Origin: Anaerolineae bacterium
GTDB taxonomy: Bacteria > Chloroflexota > Anaerolineae > Aggregatilineales > JAFGMM01
Assembly: GCA_027494055.1 (NCBI GenBank)
Contig: JAOSJO010000027.1
Location: 62,001 to 126,000 of the forward strand
Direction of reading: 5' to 3'
DNA length: 64,000 bases
Within the stretch, counting starts at the first letter, position 1. Every line of letters starts with the position of its first letter. Under the pieces are notes generated by a model, which worked only from the letters and a program-made list of their open reading frames with translations, was not told the origin of the DNA and ran no database searches. Of this stretch, positions 34,185 to 42,529 are shown in pieces. Made by a program: the position numbers and the translations under genes.

Positions 34185-34904
34185 ATGGCTGAAACAGCGC
34201 CGGAAGCGGCCTCTGGCGAGGCCCCCGGCATCGGCACGCTCAACGAAAAGTCGCTCCACGCGGCGCTGAAGGCCTGGTACGCGGAGCCGGGCGACCGCTT
34301 CGAGGTCGCCGTCGAGGGGTACGTCATCGACATCGTGCGCGGCGACCTCCTGGTGGAGATTCAGACGCGGAACTTCACCGCGATCAGGCGCAAACTCGTC
34401 GCGCTCACGGCCAGCCATCGCGTGCGCCTGGTCTACCCGGTCGCGCAGGAGAAGTGGATCGTGCGCGTTGCGCAGGACGGGGGCGGGCGGCTCAGCCGGC
34501 GGAAGTCGCCCAAGCGCGGCACGGTGGCGCAGGTCTTCGACGAGCTGGTGCGCATCCCGCAACTGCTCGCCGCCGCCAACTTCTCGATAGACGTTGTCCT
34601 CATCCGGGAGGAGGAGATCCGCCGGTACGACGCCAAACGGGGCTGGCGGCGAAAAGGGTGGGTGACGCACGAGCGCCGGCTGCTGGAGGTGGTGGATCGG
34701 CAGCGCTTCGTGACGCCGGCAGATCTGTGCGCCCTGCTCCCTGACGCGCTCGCCGGGCCGTTCACGACCGCCGACCTTGCCGCCGTGATGGGCGCGCCAC
34801 GGCGGCTCGCGCAGCGGATGGCCTACTGCCTGCGCGCGCTGGACGCGATCACGCCGGTGGGGAAGCGCGGCCACGCCATCCTGTACGAGCGGTCGGCGCG
34901 CTAG
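34185..34904 (+). CDS. hypothetical protein with nuclease-like N-terminus and winged-helix-like C-terminus
   Basis: An intact 239-residue protein that I do not recognise by name. Residues 25-95 contain an acidic pattern D-I-V-R-G-D-L-L-V-E-I-Q-T followed by basic residues (IRRKL). This resembles the D...ExQ/ExK core of PD-(D/E)XK nuclease folds. The C-terminal part (150-239) is helical and could be a winged helix (LLEVVDRQRFVTPADLCALL; RRLAQRMAYCLRALDAI). There is no signal peptide or membrane helix. It follows the PIG-L gene in the same direction and its last four bases overlap the end of the converging GNAT gene. Function unknown. Confidence 0.7.
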   Translation: MAETAPEAASGEAPGIGTLNEKSLHAALKAWYAEPGDRFEVAVEGYVIDIVRGDLLVEIQTRNFTAIRRKLVALTASHRVRLVYPVAQEKWIVRVAQDGGGRLSRRKSPKRGTVAQVFDELVRIPQLLAAANFSIDVVLIREEEIRRYDAKRGWRRKGWVTHERRLLEVVDRQRFVTPADLCALLPDALAGPFTTADLAAVMGAPRRLAQRMAYCLRALDAITPVGKRGHAILYERSAR

Positions 34905-35773
34905 CCAGTCGCCGGCGAGGCAATGGCGAAGATTGCCGCCGGCTGGTCGGGCAGGGGATCGACCTCCCGCCAGATCATGCGCGTCGTGTGCCCGACGTGA
35001 TGCAGCGAGTAATCCCCCGCCAGCGGCGTCGCCGCGAGGTTGCGGTCTGGCAGGTGAACCTGCGTCATGCGCCCGCGCACCGCGCCCAGCGCGGTGTGGA
35101 GCAGCACCTTCGCGCCCCACGGAGAGTCGTGCAGCCACGGGCCGATAATGACCTCGTCGCCACGGCTGCGCGCCAGGAGGTAACCCTGCACCCGACCGCG
35201 CGCGTCGCGGTCCACCCACGACCACCGGGGGTACTCCGCCTGCAGGCGCAGCAACACGCGCCCCCTCTGCGCGCCGAAGCGCTGCTCGTCGTAGGCGATC
35301 ACCGCGCCCATGTCGGCGGCGCGGAGGCGCCTGGCGCGCGGCCCGAAGAACTCCGTCGCCCGCCCGCGCCACATGTGCACGCGGTACAGTTCGCGGAACC
35401 CGAAAGCCCGGTAGAGGGGCAGGCCGGCGTCGGTGGCGTCGAGCATCACGCGCGCGATGCCCCGCGCGTACAGCGCCCGGAGGCAGGTTGAGAGCAGGGC
35501 GGTGGCGATGCCCTGGCGGCGGTATTGCGGATCGACGAGCATCATGCCGACCCACGCCAGCGCGTCGTCATACACGGTCGTGGTCACCGTGCCGATCAGC
35601 GCCGGCTCGCCCTTGACCTCCCCGGCGACGCAGTAGCAGCCTTCCGGCTCCCATTCCAGCAGCCGCCGCCACTCGTCGGCGTCATTCGACCACCCCACGC
35701 GCCGCGTGAGCGCCGTCGCCCCGGCGATGTCGTCGCGCGTCATCCGGCGCACTTCCCAATCCTGCGCCGCCAT
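34901..35773 (-). CDS. GNAT-family N-acetyltransferase
   Basis: A 290-residue protein starting MAAQDWEVRRMTRDDI at 35773; longer starts add only a low-complexity arginine-rich leader. Residues 10-140 form a GNAT domain with the acetyl-CoA binding motif MMLVDPQYRRQGIATALL and the later LYRAFGFREL. Residues 150-290 look like the second domain often found in GNAT proteins of this length (the DUF1248/Acetyltransf_18 type). The acceptor cannot be predicted. It converges on the nuclease-like gene with a four-base overlap. Confidence 0.87.
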   Translation of the reverse strand: MAAQDWEVRRMTRDDIAGATALTRRVGWSNDADEWRRLLEWEPEGCYCVAGEVKGEPALIGTVTTTVYDDALAWVGMMLVDPQYRRQGIATALLSTCLRALYARGIARVMLDATDAGLPLYRAFGFRELYRVHMWRGRATEFFGPRARRLRAADMGAVIAYDEQRFGAQRGRVLLRLQAEYPRWSWVDRDARGRVQGYLLARSRGDEVIIGPWLHDSPWGAKVLLHTALGAVRGRMTQVHLPDRNLAATPLAGDYSLHHVGHTTRMIWREVDPLPDQPAAIFAIASPATG

Positions 35774-35941
35774 CTTCCGCCGTAATCCCCCCTTGTGCAG
35801 CCCCTGGATCACCACCGCCGCGCACCGGCGCGCGGGGCAGCGCACCTCGTCGCCTGCCGCCGATATACAAACGGGGCGCTGACTGCGCTGCTGCCGCCCT
35901 CAGCACCCCGCCCTGCCATGTCGAAATGGTCCCCGACCGGT

Positions 35942-37429
35942 TTAGCGTCTCGGTCGGAGGAAGAGGAGGTAGATGATCGCGCCGAGCACCGTCATGAACA
36001 CCACCGCGCCCGCCGCGCCGATGGACGCCGCCGCGATGCGCGAGGCGTTCTCGCTGACGAACAGCCCCGACAGGTCGAGCGACAGCGTCGAGCCGGAGTC
36101 CAGCTCCGGCGCGCCCTCGCGCGCCGAGACCGCGCCGTACTCCACGCGGACGGTCTGCCCGGCGGGGACCGCAAGCCGGACGTTGGCCGGCGTCGTGGCG
36201 ATCAGGTCCGCGCCGCTCATCATCAGGTCATAGGTGCCGGGCGGCAGGTTCATGAAGCAGTACGGCTCGTTGGGGCTGACGCCGCTGGTGGTGTAGCGCC
36301 CCTGCTCCTGCTGCCCGTCGGTGAGCGTCACGCTGACGCCCGCCAGCAGGCCTTCGCCGGGGTCGCGCGCGGCGTTGCGGTTGTCGTCCTTGTAGGCGAG
36401 CACGCAGAGGTTGCCGTTGGTGCGCATCTCCGGCTCCACCGCGCCGGCGTCAGCGACCTGGGGCGGCGTGGTTGGCGGCGGCGGGTCCGTCGGCTCGGCG
36501 TCGGCGGCTTCCTCCGCCGCCTGGGTGGCCTCTACCGCGCCGTCCGCCGGCTTGATGAGCAGTTCCTGACCGGAGAAGATAATGCTGCCGGTGAGGTTGT
36601 TCAATTGCTGGATCTGCTCCACCGAGACGCCGTACACGCCCGCGATCAAATTGAGGTACTGCCCCGACTGGACCACATGCACGATGGAGCCATCGTCGCG
36701 CGGCTCGGCGCGCTGGATGGGGATGTTCTCAGGCTGCACCGGAGCGACGGCCCCGCCGCCGGGGTTGGGGTTCGCGCTCCCCTGCCCGGTGACGACCAGC
36801 GAAGCGGCGTCGAAGAACGTGGTGTTCTCCGCAAAGCACCACTGCGGGCGGGAGTAGACGAACACGGTCACCGTGCCGCCCTGGGCGGTCGCCTCGACGG
36901 CGAACTGCTGATAGCCCCCGGTTGCGCTGATGCTCGGCGACCAGACGATGGCCCCGGAAGAGGGGTTGCCGCTGCCGGTGGGGTCGATGCCGATCTTCAT
37001 AGTCGCCTGCGCTTCGCCCGACGACGTGGTTGCGCCCACCTTCTCGTCGCTGGAGATGATGCGCCCGTAGGCGGTGAAGCGCAACGTGCTGCCGGCGGCG
37101 ACGTTCACGTTCTGCTTGAGGCCGGCGGTGTAGGTCTGGTAGTTCAGGTAGATCACGGCTGCCGCGCCGCCATCCTGGGCCTGGCCCGGCCCGGACTGGG
37201 TAAAGACCGGGCGGAAGTTGTTGCACCCGCTGGGCTGGTCCACGTACCAGGGTTCCCAGCCGTTGGGCGCGACGCCGTTGCCGTCGCCGAAACGGTCGGT
37301 GAAGCCGTTTTCCATGCTGCCGTTGTTGAGCAGGTTGGCCTGCGCGCCGGCAGGGAGCGCCGCCGCCGGCAGGGCCGCCAGCGCCAGCATGAGGACCAGC
37401 GCAATACGTTGCCACTTCCAACTACACAT
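35942..37429 (-). CDS. surface protein with LysM and SdrD-B-like domains, C-terminal membrane anchor (paralogue 1)
   Basis: A 495-residue protein. A signal peptide (RIALVLMLALAALPAAALPAGA) is followed by a beta-rich region starting NLLNNGSMENGF, which resembles carbohydrate-binding-module-like jelly rolls. A LysM domain follows (HVVQSGQYLNLIAGVYG ... LNNLTGSIIFSGQELLI, about 240-290), then a proline/threonine linker. An SdrD-B or prealbumin-like domain comes next (NGNLCVLAYKDDNRNAARDP; MNLPPGTYDLMM). The protein ends with one transmembrane helix and LRPRR, a membrane-anchor design. It lies 79 bases behind the paralogue at 37509-39122, probably in one operon with the GT-C enzyme. LysM suggests binding to cell-wall or exopolysaccharide glycans. 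Confidence 0.85.
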   Translation of the reverse strand: MCSWKWQRIALVLMLALAALPAAALPAGAQANLLNNGSMENGFTDRFGDGNGVAPNGWEPWYVDQPSGCNNFRPVFTQSGPGQAQDGGAAAVIYLNYQTYTAGLKQNVNVAAGSTLRFTAYGRIISSDEKVGATTSSGEAQATMKIGIDPTGSGNPSSGAIVWSPSISATGGYQQFAVEATAQGGTVTVFVYSRPQWCFAENTTFFDAASLVVTGQGSANPNPGGGAVAPVQPENIPIQRAEPRDDGSIVHVVQSGQYLNLIAGVYGVSVEQIQQLNNLTGSIIFSGQELLIKPADGAVEATQAAEEAADAEPTDPPPPTTPPQVADAGAVEPEMRTNGNLCVLAYKDDNRNAARDPGEGLLAGVSVTLTDGQQEQGRYTTSGVSPNEPYCFMNLPPGTYDLMMSGADLIATTPANVRLAVPAGQTVRVEYGAVSAREGAPELDSGSTLSLDLSGLFVSENASRIAAASIGAAGAVVFMTVLGAIIYLLFLRPRR

Positions 37430-37508
37430 CGCAGCTACCTTTCGTTAAATGCATCACGTGTGATTGTACCCACGTCGGGGGCGGGTCGCTAGCGTGCGGC
37501 TGCCGCGC

Positions 37509-39122
37509 TCAGCGGCGCAGGCGCAGCCACGCCAGCCAGAGCACCACGAGCGCCCCGGCGAGCACCAGCACGATCACGCCGATCCACTGCGACAGGAAGT
37601 CGAGGATGCGGTTGCCCACCGAGGGCTGCTGGAGCACCGGCGCGGGGGTCGGCTCGATCTCTGCCGCCGGAGGGACGACCTCGCCGGCGGCCCCGGCAGC
37701 GACGCCGCGCGCCACGCCGAAGTCGAACGACTGCGACGCGCCCGCCTCGACGCGCACGGCGAGCACGGCGGAGGTGGTGGCGCTGTAGGCGCGCGGCGGC
37801 GTGACCTCAACCGTGTAGTCGCCCGGCGTCAGGCCGTCGAAGCAATGCGGCTCGCTGACGCCGTCGGTGCGGTAGCTCGCCAGCGCGTCCTCGCCCTTCT
37901 TGAGCGTGACGCCCGCGCCGCCGATCCGCCGTTCCACGCCCTCGAAGGTGCGGTTCAGGTTGGTGTCCTCATAGACGCCCACGCAGATCTCGCCGGTCGT
38001 GGCTGCTGCAGCCGCCGCTGCAGACCCCTCTGCGTCTGCTTCCGCGTCCGCTTCGCCGGATGCGCCGGGGGCCGCCGCGCCGCCAGGGACCGCTGCGCCG
38101 CCGGCTTCACCCTCTGTGTCGTCGCCCGTTTCTTCATCGGACTCCGCATCCGGGCTGGCCCCTTCCACGTAGCCCACCAGGAGTTCCTGCCCTCTGTAGA
38201 TGATGTCGCCGGTCAGGTTGTTGAGGTCGCGGACGGCCTGCGCACTCTCCAGGCCGTAGGCCACGGCGATGCCGCCAAGCGTCTCGCCGGCGCGCACGGT
38301 GTGGATGATGCGCCCGTCTTCCTGCGGCGGGTAGGTCGGGATCACCGCCACGCCGAAGCTCACTGCGGGCGCGCCGCCTTCGCCGCCGCTTGCCGCGCCG
38401 CCCGCGCCGCCGACGCGCAACACCGCCTCATCCCAGTAGGCGTCCTGGTTCTCGGCGGGGGTGTCCTGCGAGGCGTAGAGGAACACCGTCACGCGGTCGG
38501 CCTGGGCCGTCGCGCTCACGCGAAACTGGAGGTAGTTGTCCAGCGCGTCGGCCACGCCGGACCAGACCACGTTCGGGCTGAAGGGGTCCGTGCCGCCGGT
38601 GGGGTCGATGCCGATCTTCATGTGTACGTTGCCGGGGTTGTTGGTGGACCACACGCGCGGCGGGAGGCCCTGCGCGTCGCGGGGTTCGTTGCAGGCCGCC
38701 CACTCCAGGCACGACCACGACTGCCCGTAGGCGCTGAATTCCAGGTTGGTCCCAGGGGTGATGCCGCCCACCGTCTGGTACGCGCCGGCGGTGAAGGTGC
38801 CCCACCCCTTGAAATAGCGCATGGCGCGGTCGCCGGCGACCACGCGCTCGCCATAGCCGCTGGAGGCGGACGACGTGCTCCATTCGGGGCGCAGGTTGGC
38901 CCAGTCCGCGCCGCCGCCCTCGGTCCACCAGGCGCGCCAGCCGTTGGGCATCTGAATCTGCGGGATGCCGTCTTGTGGGCTGTAGCCGCCCTCCATGCTG
39001 CCGTTGACGAGCAGGTTGCCGTCCTGCGCCGCGACCGGGAAAGCCGCCATCGTGATGACGAGCGTCGCCACAAGCCCGACGGCGCTCAGGCCAGCGATTA
39101 GAGCGGTTCTCGATTGTGCCAT
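37509..39122 (-). CDS. surface protein with LysM and SdrD-B-like domains, C-terminal membrane anchor (paralogue 2)
   Basis: A 537-residue paralogue of the protein at 35942-37429 with the same order. It has a signal peptide (TALIAGLSAVGLVATLVITM), a jelly-roll-like region (NLLVNGSMEGGY), LysM (HTVRAGETLGGIAVAYG ... LNNLTGDIIYRGQELLV) and a long Ala/Gly/Glu/Asp low-complexity linker. An SdrD-B-like domain (TGEICVGVYEDTNLNRTFEG), a transmembrane helix and LRLRR complete it. The start MAQSRTALIAG (39122) leaves a normal signal peptide; an upstream start is possible. Both paralogues share an Ile-Asp-Pro-Thr-Gly segment (KIGIDPTG) in the jelly-roll region. Confidence 0.85.
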   Translation of the reverse strand: MAQSRTALIAGLSAVGLVATLVITMAAFPVAAQDGNLLVNGSMEGGYSPQDGIPQIQMPNGWRAWWTEGGGADWANLRPEWSTSSASSGYGERVVAGDRAMRYFKGWGTFTAGAYQTVGGITPGTNLEFSAYGQSWSCLEWAACNEPRDAQGLPPRVWSTNNPGNVHMKIGIDPTGGTDPFSPNVVWSGVADALDNYLQFRVSATAQADRVTVFLYASQDTPAENQDAYWDEAVLRVGGAGGAASGGEGGAPAVSFGVAVIPTYPPQEDGRIIHTVRAGETLGGIAVAYGLESAQAVRDLNNLTGDIIYRGQELLVGYVEGASPDAESDEETGDDTEGEAGGAAVPGGAAAPGASGEADAEADAEGSAAAAAAATTGEICVGVYEDTNLNRTFEGVERRIGGAGVTLKKGEDALASYRTDGVSEPHCFDGLTPGDYTVEVTPPRAYSATTSAVLAVRVEAGASQSFDFGVARGVAAGAAGEVVPPAAEIEPTPAPVLQQPSVGNRILDFLSQWIGVIVLVLAGALVVLWLAWLRLRR

Positions 39123-39164
39123 AGCCAAACCTCGCCTCAATCCTCGCAAGCGTTTTGTGCCCCC

Positions 39165-41054
39165 CTAGTGCGCGAGCGCGATCTGCGCTGCATTGTCGTG
39201 CACCGGCCAGCGCGAGTCGACAATCGGCAGGCGCGCGCCCGTGGCCGGGTCGTACAGGCCGACTTCGAGCGCGTCCTGCGGGCCGCCCGCCACGCGCTGC
39301 GCGACCACGTCGCCGGGCCGCCACTGGTCCGTCGGGTAGGCCCAGGTGCCGGGCGGCGCGTCCTGCGCCCCGCCGCCGTGGATGAACGCGGTGTAGGCGG
39401 CGTGCGGCTGCTGGCGGGCCTGCCAGTACAGCGTAATCTGTAGTGTATCGCGTAAGCCGCCGGTTTCAACTTTCGCAAGCGCCATCCCGTCGGCGAAAAT
39501 CACCTCGGCGTCGGCCCACCCCGGCGGCAGCGGGGTGGCGTCGTAGGCGACATACAGATGAAACGGCGCGGCGTCCGGGTCGTAAACCGCCTCCGGGCCG
39601 ACGCGGACCGCCACCAGCGCCGGCGTCGGGAGGAACTGCGTCAGCCGCGCCTGCGGCTCGTAGGGCCACGCCGCGAGCAACACCGGCGCGTCGGCCACGG
39701 CGGGCGCGGCCCCCGGCGCGCGGTCGTCGTAGACGGCCAGGTTGTCATGGCGGGCGGTGAGGAACCGGACCGACGGGTAGCGGTCCCACAGCCGCCAGTC
39801 CACGATGGCGCGGCCGGCCTGGTTGACCTCCGCCGCCAGCGCGGTCGCCGCGTGGTCGAACGCGAGCGCGGTCTCCGGCGCGGGGAGGTAGCGGCCAAAG
39901 TAGTCGTAGGTGGTCAGGCCAAGCGCGAGCGCCAGCACCCCCACCGCCAGGAGGCGCGGCGCGCGCGCCAGCGCCACCGCCGCCGGCAGCGCCGCCACCG
40001 GCAGCACGCCCACCGCGCGCAGGAAGTGCGGCGCGTCCTCGGCGAGCGCCGTCGGGAGCAGCAGCGCGCCTATCCATAGAACGGCGGCGGCGGCGGCGAG
40101 GTTCCGCCGGCACTGCCGCAGCAGCATCACCACGCCCACGACCCACACCAGCGCGAGCAGCGGGTCGAACACGGGGCGGCCCGGCAGGTTGTGGCGCGCA
40201 ATCGTGTCGCCCTGCAAGGCGAACATCCCCAGCGCGGCGGCCAGGCTCCGCAGGAGCGCTCCGGGCAGGTCGCCGCCGTGGATGTCGGGGTTCCAGAGCG
40301 CCACCTGCCCCGTGCGACCGAGCACGAGATCGGGGTCTTGCAGCGTTGCGACCGCCAACGGCGCGAGCGTGAGCGCCGCCGCCAGCGCCATGAGCGCAAT
40401 CGCGCGCCCGCGCGCGCGCAGCGCCGCGCGATGCCAGATGCAGGCGGCCAGCCCGATCAGCAGGAGGGCGAGCGGCGTGAAGCGCGCCGGCAGGTAGGTA
40501 TACAGGCTCAGCCCGTAGGCGACGCCCGCCGCCACGAGCGCCCACCGCCGGCCGGTGCGCAGGCCATGCGCCCCCGCCGTGAGCGCCAGCGCCGTGAAGA
40601 GCGGCAGCGCCACCGCGCGGAATGCGACGTGGCTCAGGTGGACGTGCCAGAAAGTGACCGCAAGGACCGCCGCCGCCAGCAGGCCCACGCGCCGGTCGAA
40701 CCAGGCGCGCCCCAGCGCGTAGGCGGCGGGGACGGTCAGCGCGCCGAGCAGCGCCGCCGGCAGCCGCAGCGCGAGCGCCGTCGGGCCGAGCGCGCCCACG
40801 CTCAGCGCGGCCATGTAGATGTAGAGCGGCTCGCGCCCGTTGTTTGCGGCGAAATAGAGCGACGGCGCAGCGCCCGCGCCCAGCGCGAGCGCGTCCAGGC
40901 CGTTGTAGGCCTCGTCCTGGTAGACGCCCGGCGGCCCGTCGCCGAGTGCGGCGAATCGCAAAAGGACGGCGATGCCGATGATGAGCAACAACGCCGCCGG
41001 GATGATGTGCGCGTCCTTATATCCGGTGGGGGAAGCGGGTTCTGCTGTGTTCAA
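39165..41054 (-). CDS. GT-C glycosyltransferase (PMT/ArnT-like membrane protein)
   Basis: About 629 residues. Ten or more hydrophobic helices lie in residues 15-400, and the catalytic DE motif of the PMT_2/GT39-GT83 group lies in the first loop (PPGVYQDEAYNGLDAL). The C-terminal 230 residues are soluble and beta-rich (TLQITLYWQARQQP). Such enzymes transfer sugars from polyprenyl-phosphate carriers on the outer face of the membrane. The only start in this frame near the first helix is a TTG at 41054, only 3-4 bases after the predicted transcription start, so the mRNA would be almost leaderless. An internal TTG further in may be the real start. It probably leads an operon with the two LysM proteins, which could be its substrates. 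Confidence 0.85.
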   Translation of the reverse strand: MNTAEPASPTGYKDAHIIPAALLLIIGIAVLLRFAALGDGPPGVYQDEAYNGLDALALGAGAAPSLYFAANNGREPLYIYMAALSVGALGPTALALRLPAALLGALTVPAAYALGRAWFDRRVGLLAAAVLAVTFWHVHLSHVAFRAVALPLFTALALTAGAHGLRTGRRWALVAAGVAYGLSLYTYLPARFTPLALLLIGLAACIWHRAALRARGRAIALMALAAALTLAPLAVATLQDPDLVLGRTGQVALWNPDIHGGDLPGALLRSLAAALGMFALQGDTIARHNLPGRPVFDPLLALVWVVGVVMLLRQCRRNLAAAAAVLWIGALLLPTALAEDAPHFLRAVGVLPVAALPAAVALARAPRLLAVGVLALALGLTTYDYFGRYLPAPETALAFDHAATALAAEVNQAGRAIVDWRLWDRYPSVRFLTARHDNLAVYDDRAPGAAPAVADAPVLLAAWPYEPQARLTQFLPTPALVAVRVGPEAVYDPDAAPFHLYVAYDATPLPPGWADAEVIFADGMALAKVETGGLRDTLQITLYWQARQQPHAAYTAFIHGGGAQDAPPGTWAYPTDQWRPGDVVAQRVAGGPQDALEVGLYDPATGARLPIVDSRWPVHDNAAQIALAH

Positions 41055-41063
41055 GTCAGCGCG

Positions 41064-41091
41064 ATTTTAACATGCCGCAGGAGGGTGTCAA
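41064..41091 (-). promoter_or_regulatory. promoter of the GT-C/LysM operon
   Basis: On the minus strand a perfect TTGACA (41091-41086), a 16-base spacer and TAAAAT (41069-41064). Transcription should begin near 41057, almost at the TTG codon at 41054. Confidence 0.7.
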
Positions 41092-41133
41092 AAACGGCGC
41101 GCGGGCGCGCAGCACGTGACGCGGCGCTGCGAT

Positions 41134-41162
41134 TTGCCCGCCCGGACGGCGCGCGCTACAGT
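41134..41162 (+). promoter_or_regulatory. promoter of the GT4 glycosyltransferase gene
   Basis: TTGCCC (41134-41139), 17 bases, TACAGT (41157-41162). The gene's GGGGAGGG ribosome binding site follows and its ATG is at 41184. It is divergent from the GT-C promoter at 41064-41091. Confidence 0.6.
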
Positions 41163-41183
41163 CCTCAGCATGGGGAGGGCCGG

Positions 41184-42283
41184 ATGCGCGTGTTGATGAT
41201 CTCCAAAGCGTGCCTCGTGGGCGCGTACCAGCGCAAGCTCGAAGCCATCGCCGCCCATGACGGTGTTGAGCTTGTGGTTGTGGTTCCCCCCGCGTGGCGC
41301 GACGAGCGCGGCGAACTCAAGCTCGAACGGGCGCACACGGCGGGCTACAGGCTGGTCGTGGAGCCGGTCGCGTTCGGCGGGAATTTCCACATGCACTTCT
41401 ACCCGCGCCTGGGCCGGGCGTTCGCGCGGTTCCGGCCCGACGTGGTGCACATCGACGAGGAGCCGTACAACCTGGCGACGTGGCACGCGCTGTGGCTGGC
41501 GCGGCGCGCGGGCGCGCGGGCGCTGTTCTTCACGTGGCAGAACATCAACCGGCGCTATCCCTTCCCCTTCGACCTGGGCGAGCGCTGGACGCTGCGCCGC
41601 GTCGATTACGCCATCGCCGGCACGGACGGAGCCGCCGCCGTCTGGCGCACGAAGGGCTATCACGGGCCGCTCGCGGTGATCCCCCAATTTGGCGTGGACC
41701 CCGACATCTTCTCGCCCGGTGCGGCGCGCCCCGCCGGGGCGTTCCGGGTCGGTTACGCGGTCGGCTGGTGCCGGAGAAGGGCGTCGATCTGCTGCTGCGC
41801 GCCGTCGCCGGGCTTGAGGGCGACTGGCGGCTTGAGGTGTGCGGCAGCGGCCCGGCGGCGGGGGACCTCGAACGGCTGGCGGCGGCGCTGGGCATCGCGG
41901 ACCGGGTGAACTTCTGCGCGTGGATGCCGAGCGTGGAGATGCCGGACTTCTACCGGCGGATTCACGCGCTGGTCGTCCCCTCGCGGACGCAACCCAACTG
42001 GAAGGAGCAGTTCGGGCGGGTGATCGTCGAGGCGATGGCGTGCGGCGCGCCCGTGGTCGGTTCGGACAGCGGCGCGATCCCGGAGGTGATGGGGGACGCG
42101 GGGCTGATCTTCCCGGAGGGCGATGTGGACGCGCTGCGCCAGGCGCTCGCGCGCCTGATGCGCGACCCCGCGCTGTGGGCAGATCGCGCCGCGCGGGGCC
42201 GGGCGCGCGTCAGGGCGCAGTTCACGCAGGCGCGCGTCGCGTCGGAGACGGTGCGCGTGTACCGCGAAATGCTGGCGACGTAG
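41184..42283 (+). CDS. GT4-family glycosyltransferase
   Basis: About 367 residues with one frame change near 41757, one G short in GCGGT; the restored frame reads GYAGRLVPEKGVDLLL. The N-terminal GT-B half begins MRVLMISKACLVGAYQRKLE. The C-terminal half has the GT4 signatures GRLVPEKG and the E-x7-E nucleotide-sugar motif around EQFGRVIVEAMACGAPVVGS, then DSGAIPEVMGDAG. GT4 retaining enzymes transfer sugars from NDP-sugars to lipids, polysaccharides or small molecules; the acceptor is unknown. The start has a good ribosome binding site eight bases upstream. Confidence 0.9.
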
Positions 42284-42333
42284 CCCCCTTGTTTACTCCA
42301 GGCGAGCGGTGTTGCGTTTCGCGCAGCCCGCCG

Positions 42334-42480
42334 ACTGATGGATTTCGAATAATTGGACTGGCAACGCGCTCTTGACTACCCGTAGCGGCACAGCACGCTG
42401 TACCCCCATCCACCGCCATATCTGGCGGTAGGGGCGAACCGCCGGTTCGCCCCTACGACCCCTACATCGCAAGGTTTGTG
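42334..42480 (-). repeat. 147-bp intergenic repeat, family A, copy 1
   Basis: Read on the minus strand this region aligns along its whole length with 58152-58299, roughly three quarters identical by eye. Shared landmarks in order are CACAA-CCTTG-GATGT, a GGGGCGAACCG/CGGTTCGCCCC-type palindrome, ACCGCCAGA-ATGGCGGTGGAT, a GCAC-palindrome, GTCAAGAG-GCGTTG and ATTCGAAAT. It has three consecutive hairpins and no coding potential. The first palindrome (42428-42456) matches those flanking the RAYT gene at 48678-49236, so it may be a mobilised REP element. Confidence 0.75.
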
Positions 42481-42529
42481 ATAGGCGCATAACCAGACCG
42501 TGACTCTGCGATGAAATTACCAGGGTAAT

